A stretch of 64,000 bases of DNA from an uncultured Bacteroides sp. (GTDB taxonomy: Bacteria; Bacteroidota; Bacteroidia; Bacteroidales; Bacteroidaceae), in NCBI GenBank assembly GCA_948847595.1, contig CAQOGY010000015.1:1-64000 (forward strand). The letters are read 5' to 3'. The notes beneath the pieces were generated by a model, which had not been told where the DNA came from, did no database searches, and saw only the letters and a program-made list of their open reading frames with translations. Made by a program: the position numbers and the translations under genes. Of this stretch, positions 8,286 through 15,748 are shown piece by piece (position 1 is the first letter of the stretch; each line of letters opens with the position of its first letter).

Positions 8286-9021
8286 AGACGAGCCACGCAA
8301 TGCCAAACGCCTCATAAGGCTGCTGAGCGACATTGACAGAACATTTATTGTCGAAGGCCCTCTTGCCAGCATCAAAGAGACAGTCGAATTCTTTCAATCC
8401 GGCAAAACCACAGACCTCATCCTTGCGGATATCCGTTTGACTGACGGTTTGAGTTTCGAGGCTCTAAAATATGCCCCGGCAACCATACCCATCATATTTA
8501 CCACCGCATACGACGAATATGCGGTACAGGCATTCAAGTTCAATAGTTTCGACTATCTTCTGAAACCGTTGGATTCGGATGAACTTGAAGCGGCCATTGA
8601 CAAGGCGGCCAAAGCCGGTAAGAATTACACCGACGAAAACCTACAGCAGCTTTTCGATGCCTTACAGAAGAACAAGTTCCGTTATCGGGAGCGTTTCTTG
8701 CTTCCTTACCGTGACGGATATAAGACCGTGCGCGTTTCGGACATCAACCACATCGAAACAGAAAACAAGATTGTATATCTCCGTCTTAACAACGGCACTT
8801 CCGAAGTGGTCAATGTGTCAATGGATGAACTTGAGCACCAACTGAATCCCGACTATTTCTTCCGGGCAAACCGCCAATATATTATCAATGTAGAGCACGT
8901 TTTGTTCCTCGGTAATTATTTTGGAGGAAAGTTGATTATCCGTTTGAAAGGTTATCCGAAGACGGAAATACAAGTGAGTAAGGAAAAGGCGCAGAGGCTT
9001 AAAGAATGGATTGACAGGTAG
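8266..9021 (+). CDS. LytTR-family response regulator
   Basis: A 251-residue regulator. Residues 1-118 are a receiver domain: the acidic pocket is ILEDEP, the phospho-acceptor Asp is in LILADIRLTDG, then IIFTTAYDEYAV and the conserved Lys in FDYLLKPLD. Residues about 145-250 are the LytTR DNA-binding domain (FLLPYRDGYKTVRVSDINHI, ENKIVYL, FFRANRQYIINVEHV). It is translationally coupled to the histidine kinase. Regulators of this class bind direct repeats two helical turns apart, and such repeats are present in front of both divergent promoters upstream. It probably controls the TonB-receptor operon and itself. Confidence 0.93.
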   Translation: MNILILEDEPRNAKRLIRLLSDIDRTFIVEGPLASIKETVEFFQSGKTTDLILADIRLTDGLSFEALKYAPATIPIIFTTAYDEYAVQAFKFNSFDYLLKPLDSDELEAAIDKAAKAGKNYTDENLQQLFDALQKNKFRYRERFLLPYRDGYKTVRVSDINHIETENKIVYLRLNNGTSEVVNVSMDELEHQLNPDYFFRANRQYIINVEHVLFLGNYFGGKLIIRLKGYPKTEIQVSKEKAQRLKEWIDR

Positions 9022-9063
9022 TAATCAGCATACTTTGGCGAAATTTTCATTCATTTCATATAG

Positions 9064-9092
9064 CCGAATGAGACTGATAAAATCTCATTCGG
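9064..9092 (+). terminator. Hairpin after the response regulator
   Basis: A perfect 10-bp stem (9064-9073 CCGAATGAGA with 9083-9092) encloses a 9-base loop, 42 bases after the stop. The following bases are TTGTAAAATTG, only a weak T tract, so termination is likely but may be incomplete. Confidence 0.55.
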
Positions 9093-9325
9093 TTGTAAAA
9101 TTGTAATAAAGTCACGTAACTCGCAACAAGCATTTTATTCGATAGTGAAACAAACGCTATAACAAATCTCGATTATTACAGTTTATCATATAATCACTTT
9201 ACTTTATTTTTTTTCTATAGGCACCCGGATTAAAGTAAACCTAATCCTGTTTGCAATCCTGCTATATGTAGATGTAAAAATATGCCCATTCTATACTATT
9301 TAACAATGTCAAAGTTTACATCGGA
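9093..9325. other. A/T-rich intergenic stretch before the recombinase gene
   Basis: No open frame or RNA gene is seen. It contains an A/T-rich run near 9200-9222. At its right end, just past the recombinase stop codon, lies a copy of the ATGTCAA-type motif also found upstream of the recombinase. Confidence 0.4.
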
Positions 9326-10459
9326 CTAATCGAACAACCCGTTTACAAGATTGACTGCATCATCTTTTTTCTGATTGATGATTTTTGCGTACACCTGTGT
9401 CATTTTCACATCGGCATGACCGAGCAGTTTCGAGGTCGTATAAAGGTCTGCTCCAAGGGTCAGCATCATCGTGGCGAACGTGTGCCGGGCTGTGTGAAAT
9501 GTAAATCGCTTGTCGATACCTGCGGCTTTCGCCCAAGGTTTGATAAGTAAGTTCATCATCGACGGACTGGGTAAATCGAACACATGATCGTCTGCTGTCT
9601 TTTCTCCTCGTTCCGGCATCCACTTCAAGGCTTCGGGAGAAAGCGGCAGATAAATCGGCTCCTTAGTTTTCTGCATGGACACCGCCAACCGATATTGTCC
9701 TCTATCAACGAAAACATCTTTCCACTTCAATCTGACAATATCGCTCACGCGCAATCCGCAGAAGCAGGAGAACAAATAGGCGGACTTCACAGCCTCATTA
9801 TTCATCGGAGTGGCAATCAATGCCCGGACTTCCTCGATAGTCATATATGAACGTTTGCTCTCCGGCAGACGAATCTTATCCGAATTATTGATCTTGGTAA
9901 ACGGATTAACCTTTATAATCTCCGCACGAACGGCAGCATTCAAAGCTCCGTTCAGAATGCGGTAGTAGGTGTGAAGCGTAAAGTTCGACACTCGTTTCCC
10001 TTTGGGGCGATATTCCGTCATCAGATAATCGAGGTAGTCCTGACAGAATGCCTTGTCTATCCGATCCATTGTCATCCGCTCTCCTGCATAATCTTTCAAG
10101 ATGCGAATGGTAACCGAGATTTGGTTTCCGTCTTTCTTTCCCCGCTTTGCCTGATTCTCTTTATACGTATTCATCCAATCGAGCAGGAATACCTTTTCCC
10201 TGTTCTCGATACCCGCTTCTCCATTCGTCAATTCAATGATGCGCTTCGATTTGATGGCATTAGCTGCGTCCATCGTAACCTGATTCCGTTTCCGGGCATT
10301 ATTGTCCGTTTCCGGGATGATATACATTTTGAGGTACTCGTATGTCCGCTTTCCGTCGCGGTATATATCCAGATACAGACTCTTACTTCCGTCACTCAAC
10401 GGCTTCATCCGAAGACGGATTGGTTCTTTGACTTTCGTCGGCTTCTTTACTCGTGGCAT
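9326..10459 (-). CDS. Tyrosine recombinase (phage-type integrase)
   Basis: A 377-residue integrase counted from the ATG at 10459 (MPRVKKPTK); an upstream TTG is not needed. Residues 1-95 are a basic arm-binding region, about 105-200 a core-binding SAM-like domain (RILKDYAGERMTMDRIDKAF), and about 215-377 the catalytic domain. The catalytic set is complete: Arg in CGLRVSDI, Lys in AVSMQKTKEP, His-x-x-Arg in HTARHTF, His in LLGHADVKM and the Tyr nucleophile in TQVYAKI. Bacteroides uses such enzymes both to move integrative elements and to invert promoters of surface genes. Here it stands alone, with no relaxase or phage genes, next to an inverted repeat and a surface lipoprotein, so DNA inversion is worth considering. 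Confidence 0.92.
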   Translation of the reverse strand: MPRVKKPTKVKEPIRLRMKPLSDGSKSLYLDIYRDGKRTYEYLKMYIIPETDNNARKRNQVTMDAANAIKSKRIIELTNGEAGIENREKVFLLDWMNTYKENQAKRGKKDGNQISVTIRILKDYAGERMTMDRIDKAFCQDYLDYLMTEYRPKGKRVSNFTLHTYYRILNGALNAAVRAEIIKVNPFTKINNSDKIRLPESKRSYMTIEEVRALIATPMNNEAVKSAYLFSCFCGLRVSDIVRLKWKDVFVDRGQYRLAVSMQKTKEPIYLPLSPEALKWMPERGEKTADDHVFDLPSPSMMNLLIKPWAKAAGIDKRFTFHTARHTFATMMLTLGADLYTTSKLLGHADVKMTQVYAKIINQKKDDAVNLVNGLFD

Positions 10460-10489
10460 AAGCAATTCCTTTTTTCGTTATTTCTGTTG

Positions 10490-10497
10490 CAAAGGTA
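10490..10497 (-). promoter_or_regulatory. -7 promoter element of the recombinase gene
   Basis: On the minus strand this reads TACCTTTG followed by CA, matching TAnnTTTG. Transcription would start near 10482, and an AAGGAA tract lies between there and the ATG at 10459. This supports the ATG rather than the upstream TTG as the start. Confidence 0.6.
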
Positions 10498-10676
10498 GAA
10501 ATAATAATCCGAAACAAGGAACAAACAAGAAACAAAAATGTACCGAATAAGAACCAAACAACCGAAAACAATGAAAGCAACTGAAAAGAAATACATCTTT
10601 ATAAATAGCTATAAAACAGCGTATTTATTTTCATTTGTTTGGTTATTATTTTCATTTTAGATGTGTATTCTATAAA

Positions 10677-10800
10677 TCTGGTAAATTTCAATTGACATAA
10701 GGATAGCAATAACACTCATTACTTGTATAGTCGTGTGTAATTTTATATTGCATATATACGAGTGTGGGGTATTGTTTATTTATGTCAAGGTTTTACCAGA
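10677..10800. repeat. Long imperfect inverted repeat upstream of the surface lipoprotein
   Basis: The left arm (10677-10717, TCTGGTAAA to AACACTC) and right arm (10760-10800, GAGTGTGG to TTTACCAGA) are 41 bases each. They pair through GAGTG, TATTG, TTATGTCAA and TTTACCAGA blocks with small gaps, enclosing about 42 bases. Read outward, each arm ends with the ATGTCAA-type motif also found beyond the recombinase gene. The repeat lies between the recombinase start and the lipoprotein start. It may be an invertible segment, a recombinase attachment region, or a long structured leader. No TAnnTTTG promoter is visible inside it in either orientation. Confidence 0.55.
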
Positions 10801-10890
10801 ACCTCCTAACAGATAAACTAACGACTCCACACTTTTTTATAGACTTACCACTGCTAAGGAGTTGAGGTGGCGACAAAAACACTAATAATT

Positions 10891-13872
10891 ATGATGAAAA
10901 AGGCAGTATTCTTTTTCTTAATGATTGCAGCTTTAAGTACTTCATTCTATAGTTGCAAAACAAACACTGATGATTTATGGGATAGTATTCATCAATTGGA
11001 TGGTAGGGTAACTTCACTTGAAGAACTCTGTAAACAGATGAATGGAAACATTGGGGCATTGCAAACGTTACTACAAGCTTTGCAAAGTAATGTAAGTATC
11101 ACAAAAGTAAATCCTGTTACAGAAGGTGGCAAGACGGTTGGTTACACTATTACTTTCTCAAAGGGAGATCCTATCACCATTTATCATGGGGAAAAAGGAG
11201 ATAAGGGTGACGCCGGTATTGCCGGTGAAGACGGCTCTACTCCTGTGGTCGGCGTAAAAATGGATACTGATGGTATTTACTATTGGACATTGAACGGAGA
11301 ATGGTTAACTGATGAGACGGGAAATAAAGTAAAGGCAGTAGGTACTGATGGTAAAGATGGAGATGATGGTAGTTCTGGTACGGATGGGAAAGATGGTATA
11401 GCTCCTCAATTGAAAATAGAGAAGGGACGTTGGTGGTTGTCAACTGATGGTGGTGGCACATGGTCTGATATAGGACAGGCGACAGGAGATGCGGGAAAAG
11501 ACGGTCAAGACGGAACAAATGGTAAGGACGGAGTGGATGGTGACGGTATGTTTAGTGATATAGATTACACTTCCAGTCAGGACTTTGTTACTTTTACTCT
11601 GTCGGATGGAACTGTTATAAAACTGCCGACTTGGTATGCTTTTGGCGAACTGCAAAGCTTGTGTGAACAGATGAATACTGATATTTCGTCTATGCAATCA
11701 ATCATTGAAGTGCTACAACAGAAAGATGGTATAACCAATGTAGTACCTTTGAATGAAAATGGTAAGGTGATTGGTTATAAACTTTATTTTGAAAAACGTG
11801 AACCGATAACTATATATCATGGTAAAGATGGGGCAGACGGTAATGATGGTCAAGACGGTTTGGATGGCAAGGATGGGGTGACACCTGTTGTCGGAGTGAA
11901 GCAAGATACCGACGGTATCTATTATTGGACGTTGAATGGGGATTGGATGAAAGATGATAATAGTAATAAGATAAAGGCACAAGGTGTTGACGGATCGAAT
12001 GGAAATGATGGACAAGATGGTACAGACGGTGTTACTCCGCAATTGAAGATAGAAGAAGACGGCTATTGGTATATATCTTATGACAATGGTTCGAACTGGA
12101 CAAAACTTGGAAAAGCAACCGGTGCGGATGGAACAAGTGGAGACGCTTTCTTCAAGAATGTGACGGAAGATGATGATTATGTTTATTTGGAGATGCAAGC
12201 CGGAAACATTATCTCCGTACTCAAACACAAAAAGCTGTCTATCACTTTCAATGAAACGGAGGATATACGGGTATTAGCCAATCAGACTTATCCTATCCAA
12301 TATACCATTACGGGTGTTACTGATAAGACTGTAGTGAAAGCCTTGGCGCAAGATGGTTTCCGTGCTGTGGTAAAATCTTCGGGTAATGCTTCCGGAGTAA
12401 TTGAAGTGACTACACCGGGAACGATACTTAGCAGTGAGGTATTGGTTTTCGTTTCCGATGGCGAGGAGCGTACTATCATGCGTTCCATCAATTTTGTGGA
12501 GGGAGTGATTAATATCACCGACCGTTCTTATACGGTTCCTTATACTGGTGGTGCAGTGAATGTACAACTTTCCACTAATATCGATTATACCATAGAAATT
12601 CCAGAAGCAAATAAAACATGGATTTCTATTGCTCCGACATCGCGTGCAGTAATGCGGGATGAAACGATAATATTCAATGTACAGCAAAATAATAACACTC
12701 AATTGCGTTACTCGATTATTAAATTGGTTGATAAATTGGGAGTTACATCTGAAACAATACAGATTACTCAACGTGGGGGAAGTTCCCAAGATATCTACGT
12801 GGCTACGGCAGGTACTTTGGAACAACAGATTGATAGTGAAGACGCTAAAATTATAGAAGAATTGAAAATTACAGGGCATTTGAATACTTTTGACTACGAG
12901 TTTTTAAAGACCATGTCTAACTTGAAAACAGTAGATCTTTCAGAATTGAGTGATACTGTCATACCGGCTAGTGCTTTTAGTGGCTCTAAAGTTTCTACAG
13001 TGATGTTACCTTTGAACTTGAAAACAATTTCAGATAGAGCGTTTTATAATAGTTCTATAACTTCTCTTTATATTCCTCAAACAGTAGAAAGTATTGGACA
13101 ATATGCTTTTGCAAATACTTCTAAATTAACAGGGAATATTGTAATTCCTCAAAAAACTGTAACAATTGGAGTACGCGCTTTTGAATATTCTGCTTTTGAC
13201 GGGACTTTGACGTTAGAAGAGGGAGTGCAGAGTATTGGAACAGCTGCTTTTGCTGGTTGTAGCAAAGCAACAGGAGATTTAGTAATACCGAATAGTGTAA
13301 CAAGTATGAAAGGGTCTGCATTTCAATCTTCTACTTTTACAGGTTCATTGAGTATAGGAAATGGGTTAACAGATATTCCGACTTACGCTTTTCATGGTTG
13401 TAGCTCTTTTAAAGGGAAAATTACTATTGGAGAAAATGTTAAGAGTATTGGCGATCATGCTTTTGAAGGATGTACGGGATTTACTGGTAATTTAATTATT
13501 CCTGACAAGGTAGAGACTATTGGCAATTGGGCTTTTAATGGATGTATCGGATTTACCGGATATTTAACAATTGGAACAGATGTGAAAGAATTAGGTTATT
13601 TTGCATTTACGGATTATATGACATCTGACAATTTTCCACGAGACATATTAAGATTTTCGAAAGTCTTTTGTAAAGCTTTGACCTGTCCATTGTTGAGAGG
13701 ATATGAGATTAAGAATCATTATTTTGCGACGGCTTTTGGTAGGTACTCTGATTATTACTCAGGTGAGACACGGTATCCTCGTTATTTAGGAGTTTCGATA
13801 GGCTTGAAAGCCAAGTACTCAACTAATCCACAATGGAAATATTTTACTTTAATTGAAGAAATCGAATTTTAA
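10891..13872 (+). CDS. Surface lipoprotein: two DUF4988/collagen-like modules, BACON-like domain, BspA-like repeats
   Basis: About 993 residues from ATG 10891. A GTG at 10867, preceded by AAGGAG, would add eight residues. The signal peptide ends in the lipobox SFYSC. A coiled-coil start (LWDSIHQLDGRVTSLEELC) leads into a DUF4988-type unit with Gly-X-Y collagen-like runs (GEKGDKGDAG, GTDGKDGDDG). The whole unit is repeated at about residues 255-450 with the same VVGVKxDTDGIYYWTLNG block. A BACON-like domain follows at about 555-645 (YTVPYTGGAVNVQLSTN, TIQITQRGG). The last 350 residues are BspA-type leucine-rich repeats (VTIGVRAFEYSAF, KSIGDHAFEGCTGFTGNL). Such proteins sit on the cell surface and bind polymers or host proteins. 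The gene is 11 bases from a membrane-protein gene and lies behind an inverted repeat and a recombinase. Confidence 0.88.
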   Translation: MMKKAVFFFLMIAALSTSFYSCKTNTDDLWDSIHQLDGRVTSLEELCKQMNGNIGALQTLLQALQSNVSITKVNPVTEGGKTVGYTITFSKGDPITIYHGEKGDKGDAGIAGEDGSTPVVGVKMDTDGIYYWTLNGEWLTDETGNKVKAVGTDGKDGDDGSSGTDGKDGIAPQLKIEKGRWWLSTDGGGTWSDIGQATGDAGKDGQDGTNGKDGVDGDGMFSDIDYTSSQDFVTFTLSDGTVIKLPTWYAFGELQSLCEQMNTDISSMQSIIEVLQQKDGITNVVPLNENGKVIGYKLYFEKREPITIYHGKDGADGNDGQDGLDGKDGVTPVVGVKQDTDGIYYWTLNGDWMKDDNSNKIKAQGVDGSNGNDGQDGTDGVTPQLKIEEDGYWYISYDNGSNWTKLGKATGADGTSGDAFFKNVTEDDDYVYLEMQAGNIISVLKHKKLSITFNETEDIRVLANQTYPIQYTITGVTDKTVVKALAQDGFRAVVKSSGNASGVIEVTTPGTILSSEVLVFVSDGEERTIMRSINFVEGVINITDRSYTVPYTGGAVNVQLSTNIDYTIEIPEANKTWISIAPTSRAVMRDETIIFNVQQNNNTQLRYSIIKLVDKLGVTSETIQITQRGGSSQDIYVATAGTLEQQIDSEDAKIIEELKITGHLNTFDYEFLKTMSNLKTVDLSELSDTVIPASAFSGSKVSTVMLPLNLKTISDRAFYNSSITSLYIPQTVESIGQYAFANTSKLTGNIVIPQKTVTIGVRAFEYSAFDGTLTLEEGVQSIGTAAFAGCSKATGDLVIPNSVTSMKGSAFQSSTFTGSLSIGNGLTDIPTYAFHGCSSFKGKITIGENVKSIGDHAFEGCTGFTGNLIIPDKVETIGNWAFNGCIGFTGYLTIGTDVKELGYFAFTDYMTSDNFPRDILRFSKVFCKALTCPLLRGYEIKNHYFATAFGRYSDYYSGETRYPRYLGVSIGLKAKYSTNPQWKYFTLIEEIEF

Positions 13873-13883
13873 ACTATATAATT

Positions 13884-14570
13884 ATGTGTAACTCAAATTT
13901 AAGTTCAAATCCTTGCGACCAAATCTGTAAAAAACAAGTCGCATACGGCAAGGTCGTTGAAGCCTATCAGTTCCATGTACAGCGTTATCATACATGGGTT
14001 AACTATTACGCCATTTTTGTTGGCGCTTTGTTTGTGGCATTTTATACCATTATACCGCAATCAGAAAATGTTCAATGCAGTCCTTGCAGTGGAACTATTT
14101 TTTCATTTTTAGATAGTATATGGCTACCACTTTTGATTATTACTTTAGGATGGTTTGCTTCTATGTGTTGGCTGGCTAGTATTATCGGACATTATGAATG
14201 GATGAAGAGTTGGATACGAATCGTGAAAATGAGAGAGGTCGATTTCTTTGAAACAACTTCAAGTCAATCATCCAATATCTCACCGGTTTCATCTGAAATA
14301 TTTGTATATGGAAAAGTAATGAGAGAACCGGATAGAAGTGTACCTAATAATATGCTGCCTAAGTTTATCTCAACTCAAAAAGTAACTCAATGGTTTGTAT
14401 GGAGTGTTATTTTAATGTGGATAGCAAGCTCTGTTTTTCTTTGGAGATTTGTAGACTATTATTGGTGGATTCCCTCTTTTGGTTATTCACTTCTTACGGC
14501 TATAATTGGATATTGTCTTTATGGGAAAGCTCATAAATTGTATTCTTCGGAACATCTGGATATAGCTTGA
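13884..14570 (+). CDS. Four-helix membrane protein, resembles RipA-type proteins
   Basis: A 228-residue protein with four predicted membrane segments: about 39-58 (WVNYYAIFVGALFVAFYTII), 73-97 (FLDSIWLPLLIITLGWFASM), 174-194 (WFVWSVILMWIASSVFLWRF) and 198-215. The N-terminus contains CDQICKKQVAYGKVVEAYQF before the first helix, and a soluble loop of about 70 residues lies between helices 2 and 3. The layout reminds me of the small RipA-like octameric membrane proteins, but this is a weak resemblance. The gene starts 11 bases after the surface lipoprotein, so the two share a transcript, which ends at a strong terminator 13 bases after this gene. The region is more A/T-rich than the core genes to the right. 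Confidence 0.6.
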   Translation: MCNSNLSSNPCDQICKKQVAYGKVVEAYQFHVQRYHTWVNYYAIFVGALFVAFYTIIPQSENVQCSPCSGTIFSFLDSIWLPLLIITLGWFASMCWLASIIGHYEWMKSWIRIVKMREVDFFETTSSQSSNISPVSSEIFVYGKVMREPDRSVPNNMLPKFISTQKVTQWFVWSVILMWIASSVFLWRFVDYYWWIPSFGYSLLTAIIGYCLYGKAHKLYSSEHLDIA

Positions 14571-14583
14571 ACATAAAACAATG

Positions 14584-14630
14584 AAAAAAGGATAGGAATA
14601 TTTTCAATATATAGATTCCTATCCTTTTTT
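14584..14630 (+). terminator. Strong intrinsic terminator
   Basis: A perfect 16-bp stem (14584-14599, AAAAAAGGATAGGAAT, with 14615-14630) encloses a 15-base loop and ends in a T run. It closes the lipoprotein/membrane-protein operon. With A on the left and T on the right it could also work in the reverse direction. Confidence 0.9.
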
Positions 14631-14749
14631 ATTTCTGTTCATATTAGTAATGCTATTTAATATGAACTAGAATTGTGCTTCCTACGGATCGAATGATTCA
14701 AAAACAATAAAAAGAAGATTAAACTTTATCTGTTTCCAGATATATTCAT

Positions 14750-14757
14750 TAACTTTG
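14750..14757 (+). promoter_or_regulatory. -7 promoter element of the DUF3791/DUF3990 cassette
   Basis: TAACTTTG matches TAnnTTTG. Transcription would start near 14764, about 29 bases before the ATG at 14793. It lies after the terminator, so the cassette is a separate transcription unit. Confidence 0.6.
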
Positions 14758-14792
14758 TAATTAGCTCAAATTAGCTTTATACAGAATTTAAT

Positions 14793-15032
14793 ATGGAAAA
14801 TCTGATTGAATTATCATATACTGAAGTGACATTAGCATTTGTAGCGTCCTGCATTGAAAGTACGGCACGCCGATTAGGTAAATCATATCAAGAAGTTTTT
14901 ACCCGCATGAAGCGTGTAGGTATGATTGAGAATTACATCTTGCCTTGCTATGATGTATTACATACTGAGAGTCGCGAGCATGTGACTGATAATATGATAG
15001 AATGTCTGACAACTTGGGAGGCAAAACGATGA
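14793..15032 (+). CDS. DUF3791 family small protein, possible antitoxin
   Basis: A 79-residue acidic-helical protein without a signal peptide. The pattern VTLAFVASCIESTARRLGKS, YQEVFTRMKRVGMIENYILP and CYDVLHTESREHVTDNMIE fits DUF3791 as I know it: a short helical bundle with an LHT motif in the last third. Its stop overlaps the start of the DUF3990 gene by ATGA, so the two are co-translated. DUF3791 genes commonly accompany DUF3990 genes in gut Bacteroides and Clostridia. Given that DUF3990 belongs to an ADP-ribosyltransferase-like group, an antitoxin or regulatory role is a reasonable guess but is not shown. Confidence 0.75.
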   Translation: MENLIELSYTEVTLAFVASCIESTARRLGKSYQEVFTRMKRVGMIENYILPCYDVLHTESREHVTDNMIECLTTWEAKR

Positions 15033-15520
15033 AAATAACAGTATATCATGGAGGAACGGAACGAGTTGATGTTCCTATTTGTCGTTTAGGAAGGGAGAAT
15101 CTTGATTTTGGTCGTGGATTTTATGTTACAGATATCAAAGAGCAGGCTTGTCGTTGGGCTATTGCAACGGCTAAGCGACGCAATACCCAAGCCATTATTA
15201 ATATTTATCAACTTGATAGAGAACTTGTTTTGGAAAAGGCTCGTTGTAAGGTGTTCAAAGCTTACGATTCGGAATGGTTGGAATTTATTGTAGCCAGTCG
15301 TCGTGGACTGAATCCAGCGGCAAATTATGATTATATAGAGGGAGGTGTCGCGAATGACCGGGTAATTGATACGGTAAATTTATATATGTCTGGTTTGATG
15401 AGTGCTGATGTGGCATTACAGCGTCTTGCTCAACACCAACCAAATAATCAGATTTGTTTGTTAAACCAAAATATTACGGATAAATACCTTATTTATGATG
15501 GAACAGAACTGGCAGAATGA
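15029..15520 (+). CDS. DUF3990 family protein, ADP-ribosyltransferase-like fold (possible toxin)
   Basis: 163 residues when started at the ATG at 15029 (MKITVYHGG), which forms the ATGA overlap with the upstream gene; an ATG at 15002 would lie inside that gene. The N-terminal YHGG and the later LDFGRGFYVTD look like the H and Y motifs of the ADP-ribosyltransferase superfamily, in which I recall DUF3990 being placed. The middle holds EWLEFIVASRRGLN and a DYIEGGVANDRVIDTV segment typical of the family. It is sandwiched between two DUF3791 genes, with overlaps on both sides. It could be a nucleic-acid- or protein-modifying toxin, or an NAD-processing enzyme. The target is unknown. Confidence 0.78.
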   Translation: MKITVYHGGTERVDVPICRLGRENLDFGRGFYVTDIKEQACRWAIATAKRRNTQAIINIYQLDRELVLEKARCKVFKAYDSEWLEFIVASRRGLNPAANYDYIEGGVANDRVIDTVNLYMSGLMSADVALQRLAQHQPNNQICLLNQNITDKYLIYDGTELAE

Positions 15521-15746
15521 TCCTGTAAAGTCTCCTGAAATTCAAGAGATAATATTAAGTAATCGTATCGGTGTCATTGCTGCCGAACTTTCAAAACGCT
15601 TGGAAATTGCTCCAGTCAGAGCATTGCAATTGTTTTATGAAAGCAAGACTTGCGCTGACTTGCATGACAAGGAAACAGGGCTTTATCTCTATGGTAATCT
15701 CTATATCGCTGATGAATTCATGCGAGAGTATCAAAATAAGTTATAA
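15495..15746 (+). CDS. Second DUF3791-type small protein
   Basis: An 83-residue protein from ATG 15495 (ATG 15498 also possible), overlapping the DUF3990 gene by 26 bases. The C-terminal half, LFYESKTCADLHDKETGLYL then YIADEFMREYQNKL, is typical of the second small protein seen next to DUF3990, with its SKT and ETGLY motifs. It differs in sequence from the first DUF3791 copy but has similar size and helical content. The gene ends 2 bases before the stop of the convergent FHA-protein gene. That position is the right edge of the accessory region. A role as antitoxin or adaptor is inferred from context only. Confidence 0.68.
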   Translation: MMEQNWQNDPVKSPEIQEIILSNRIGVIAAELSKRLEIAPVRALQLFYESKTCADLHDKETGLYLYGNLYIADEFMREYQNKL

Positions 15747-15748
15747 GT

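Larger units (their letters stand above)
9306..10803 (+). repeat. Direct repeats flanking the recombinase gene, candidate attachment sites
   Basis: ATGTCAAAGTTTACA at 9306-9320 and ATGTCAAGGTTTTACCA at 10782-10798 agree over about 15 bases with one substitution and one inserted T. They lie on the same strand, one just after the recombinase stop and one about 300 bases before its start. A third, inverted version sits at 10681-10700 (left arm of the inverted repeat). Short imperfect repeats on either side of an integrase gene suggest recombination core sites, but the match is short and could be chance. Confidence 0.3.

Noticed and set aside
10762..10840. Intrinsic terminator formed by GTGTGG (10762-10767) and CCACAC (10828-10833) before a T run
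   Set aside because: The loop would be about 60 bases and the stem only 6 bp. It is more likely chance or part of a larger fold with the inverted repeat.
11713..12879. Two minus-strand open frames within the surface lipoprotein gene
   Set aside because: They are antisense to a repetitive coding sequence with clear domains and read as low-complexity Ile/Ser/His-rich shadows.
9326..15746. Complete conjugative element or prophage
   Set aside because: Apart from one recombinase there are no relaxase, Tra, capsid, replication or lysis genes.
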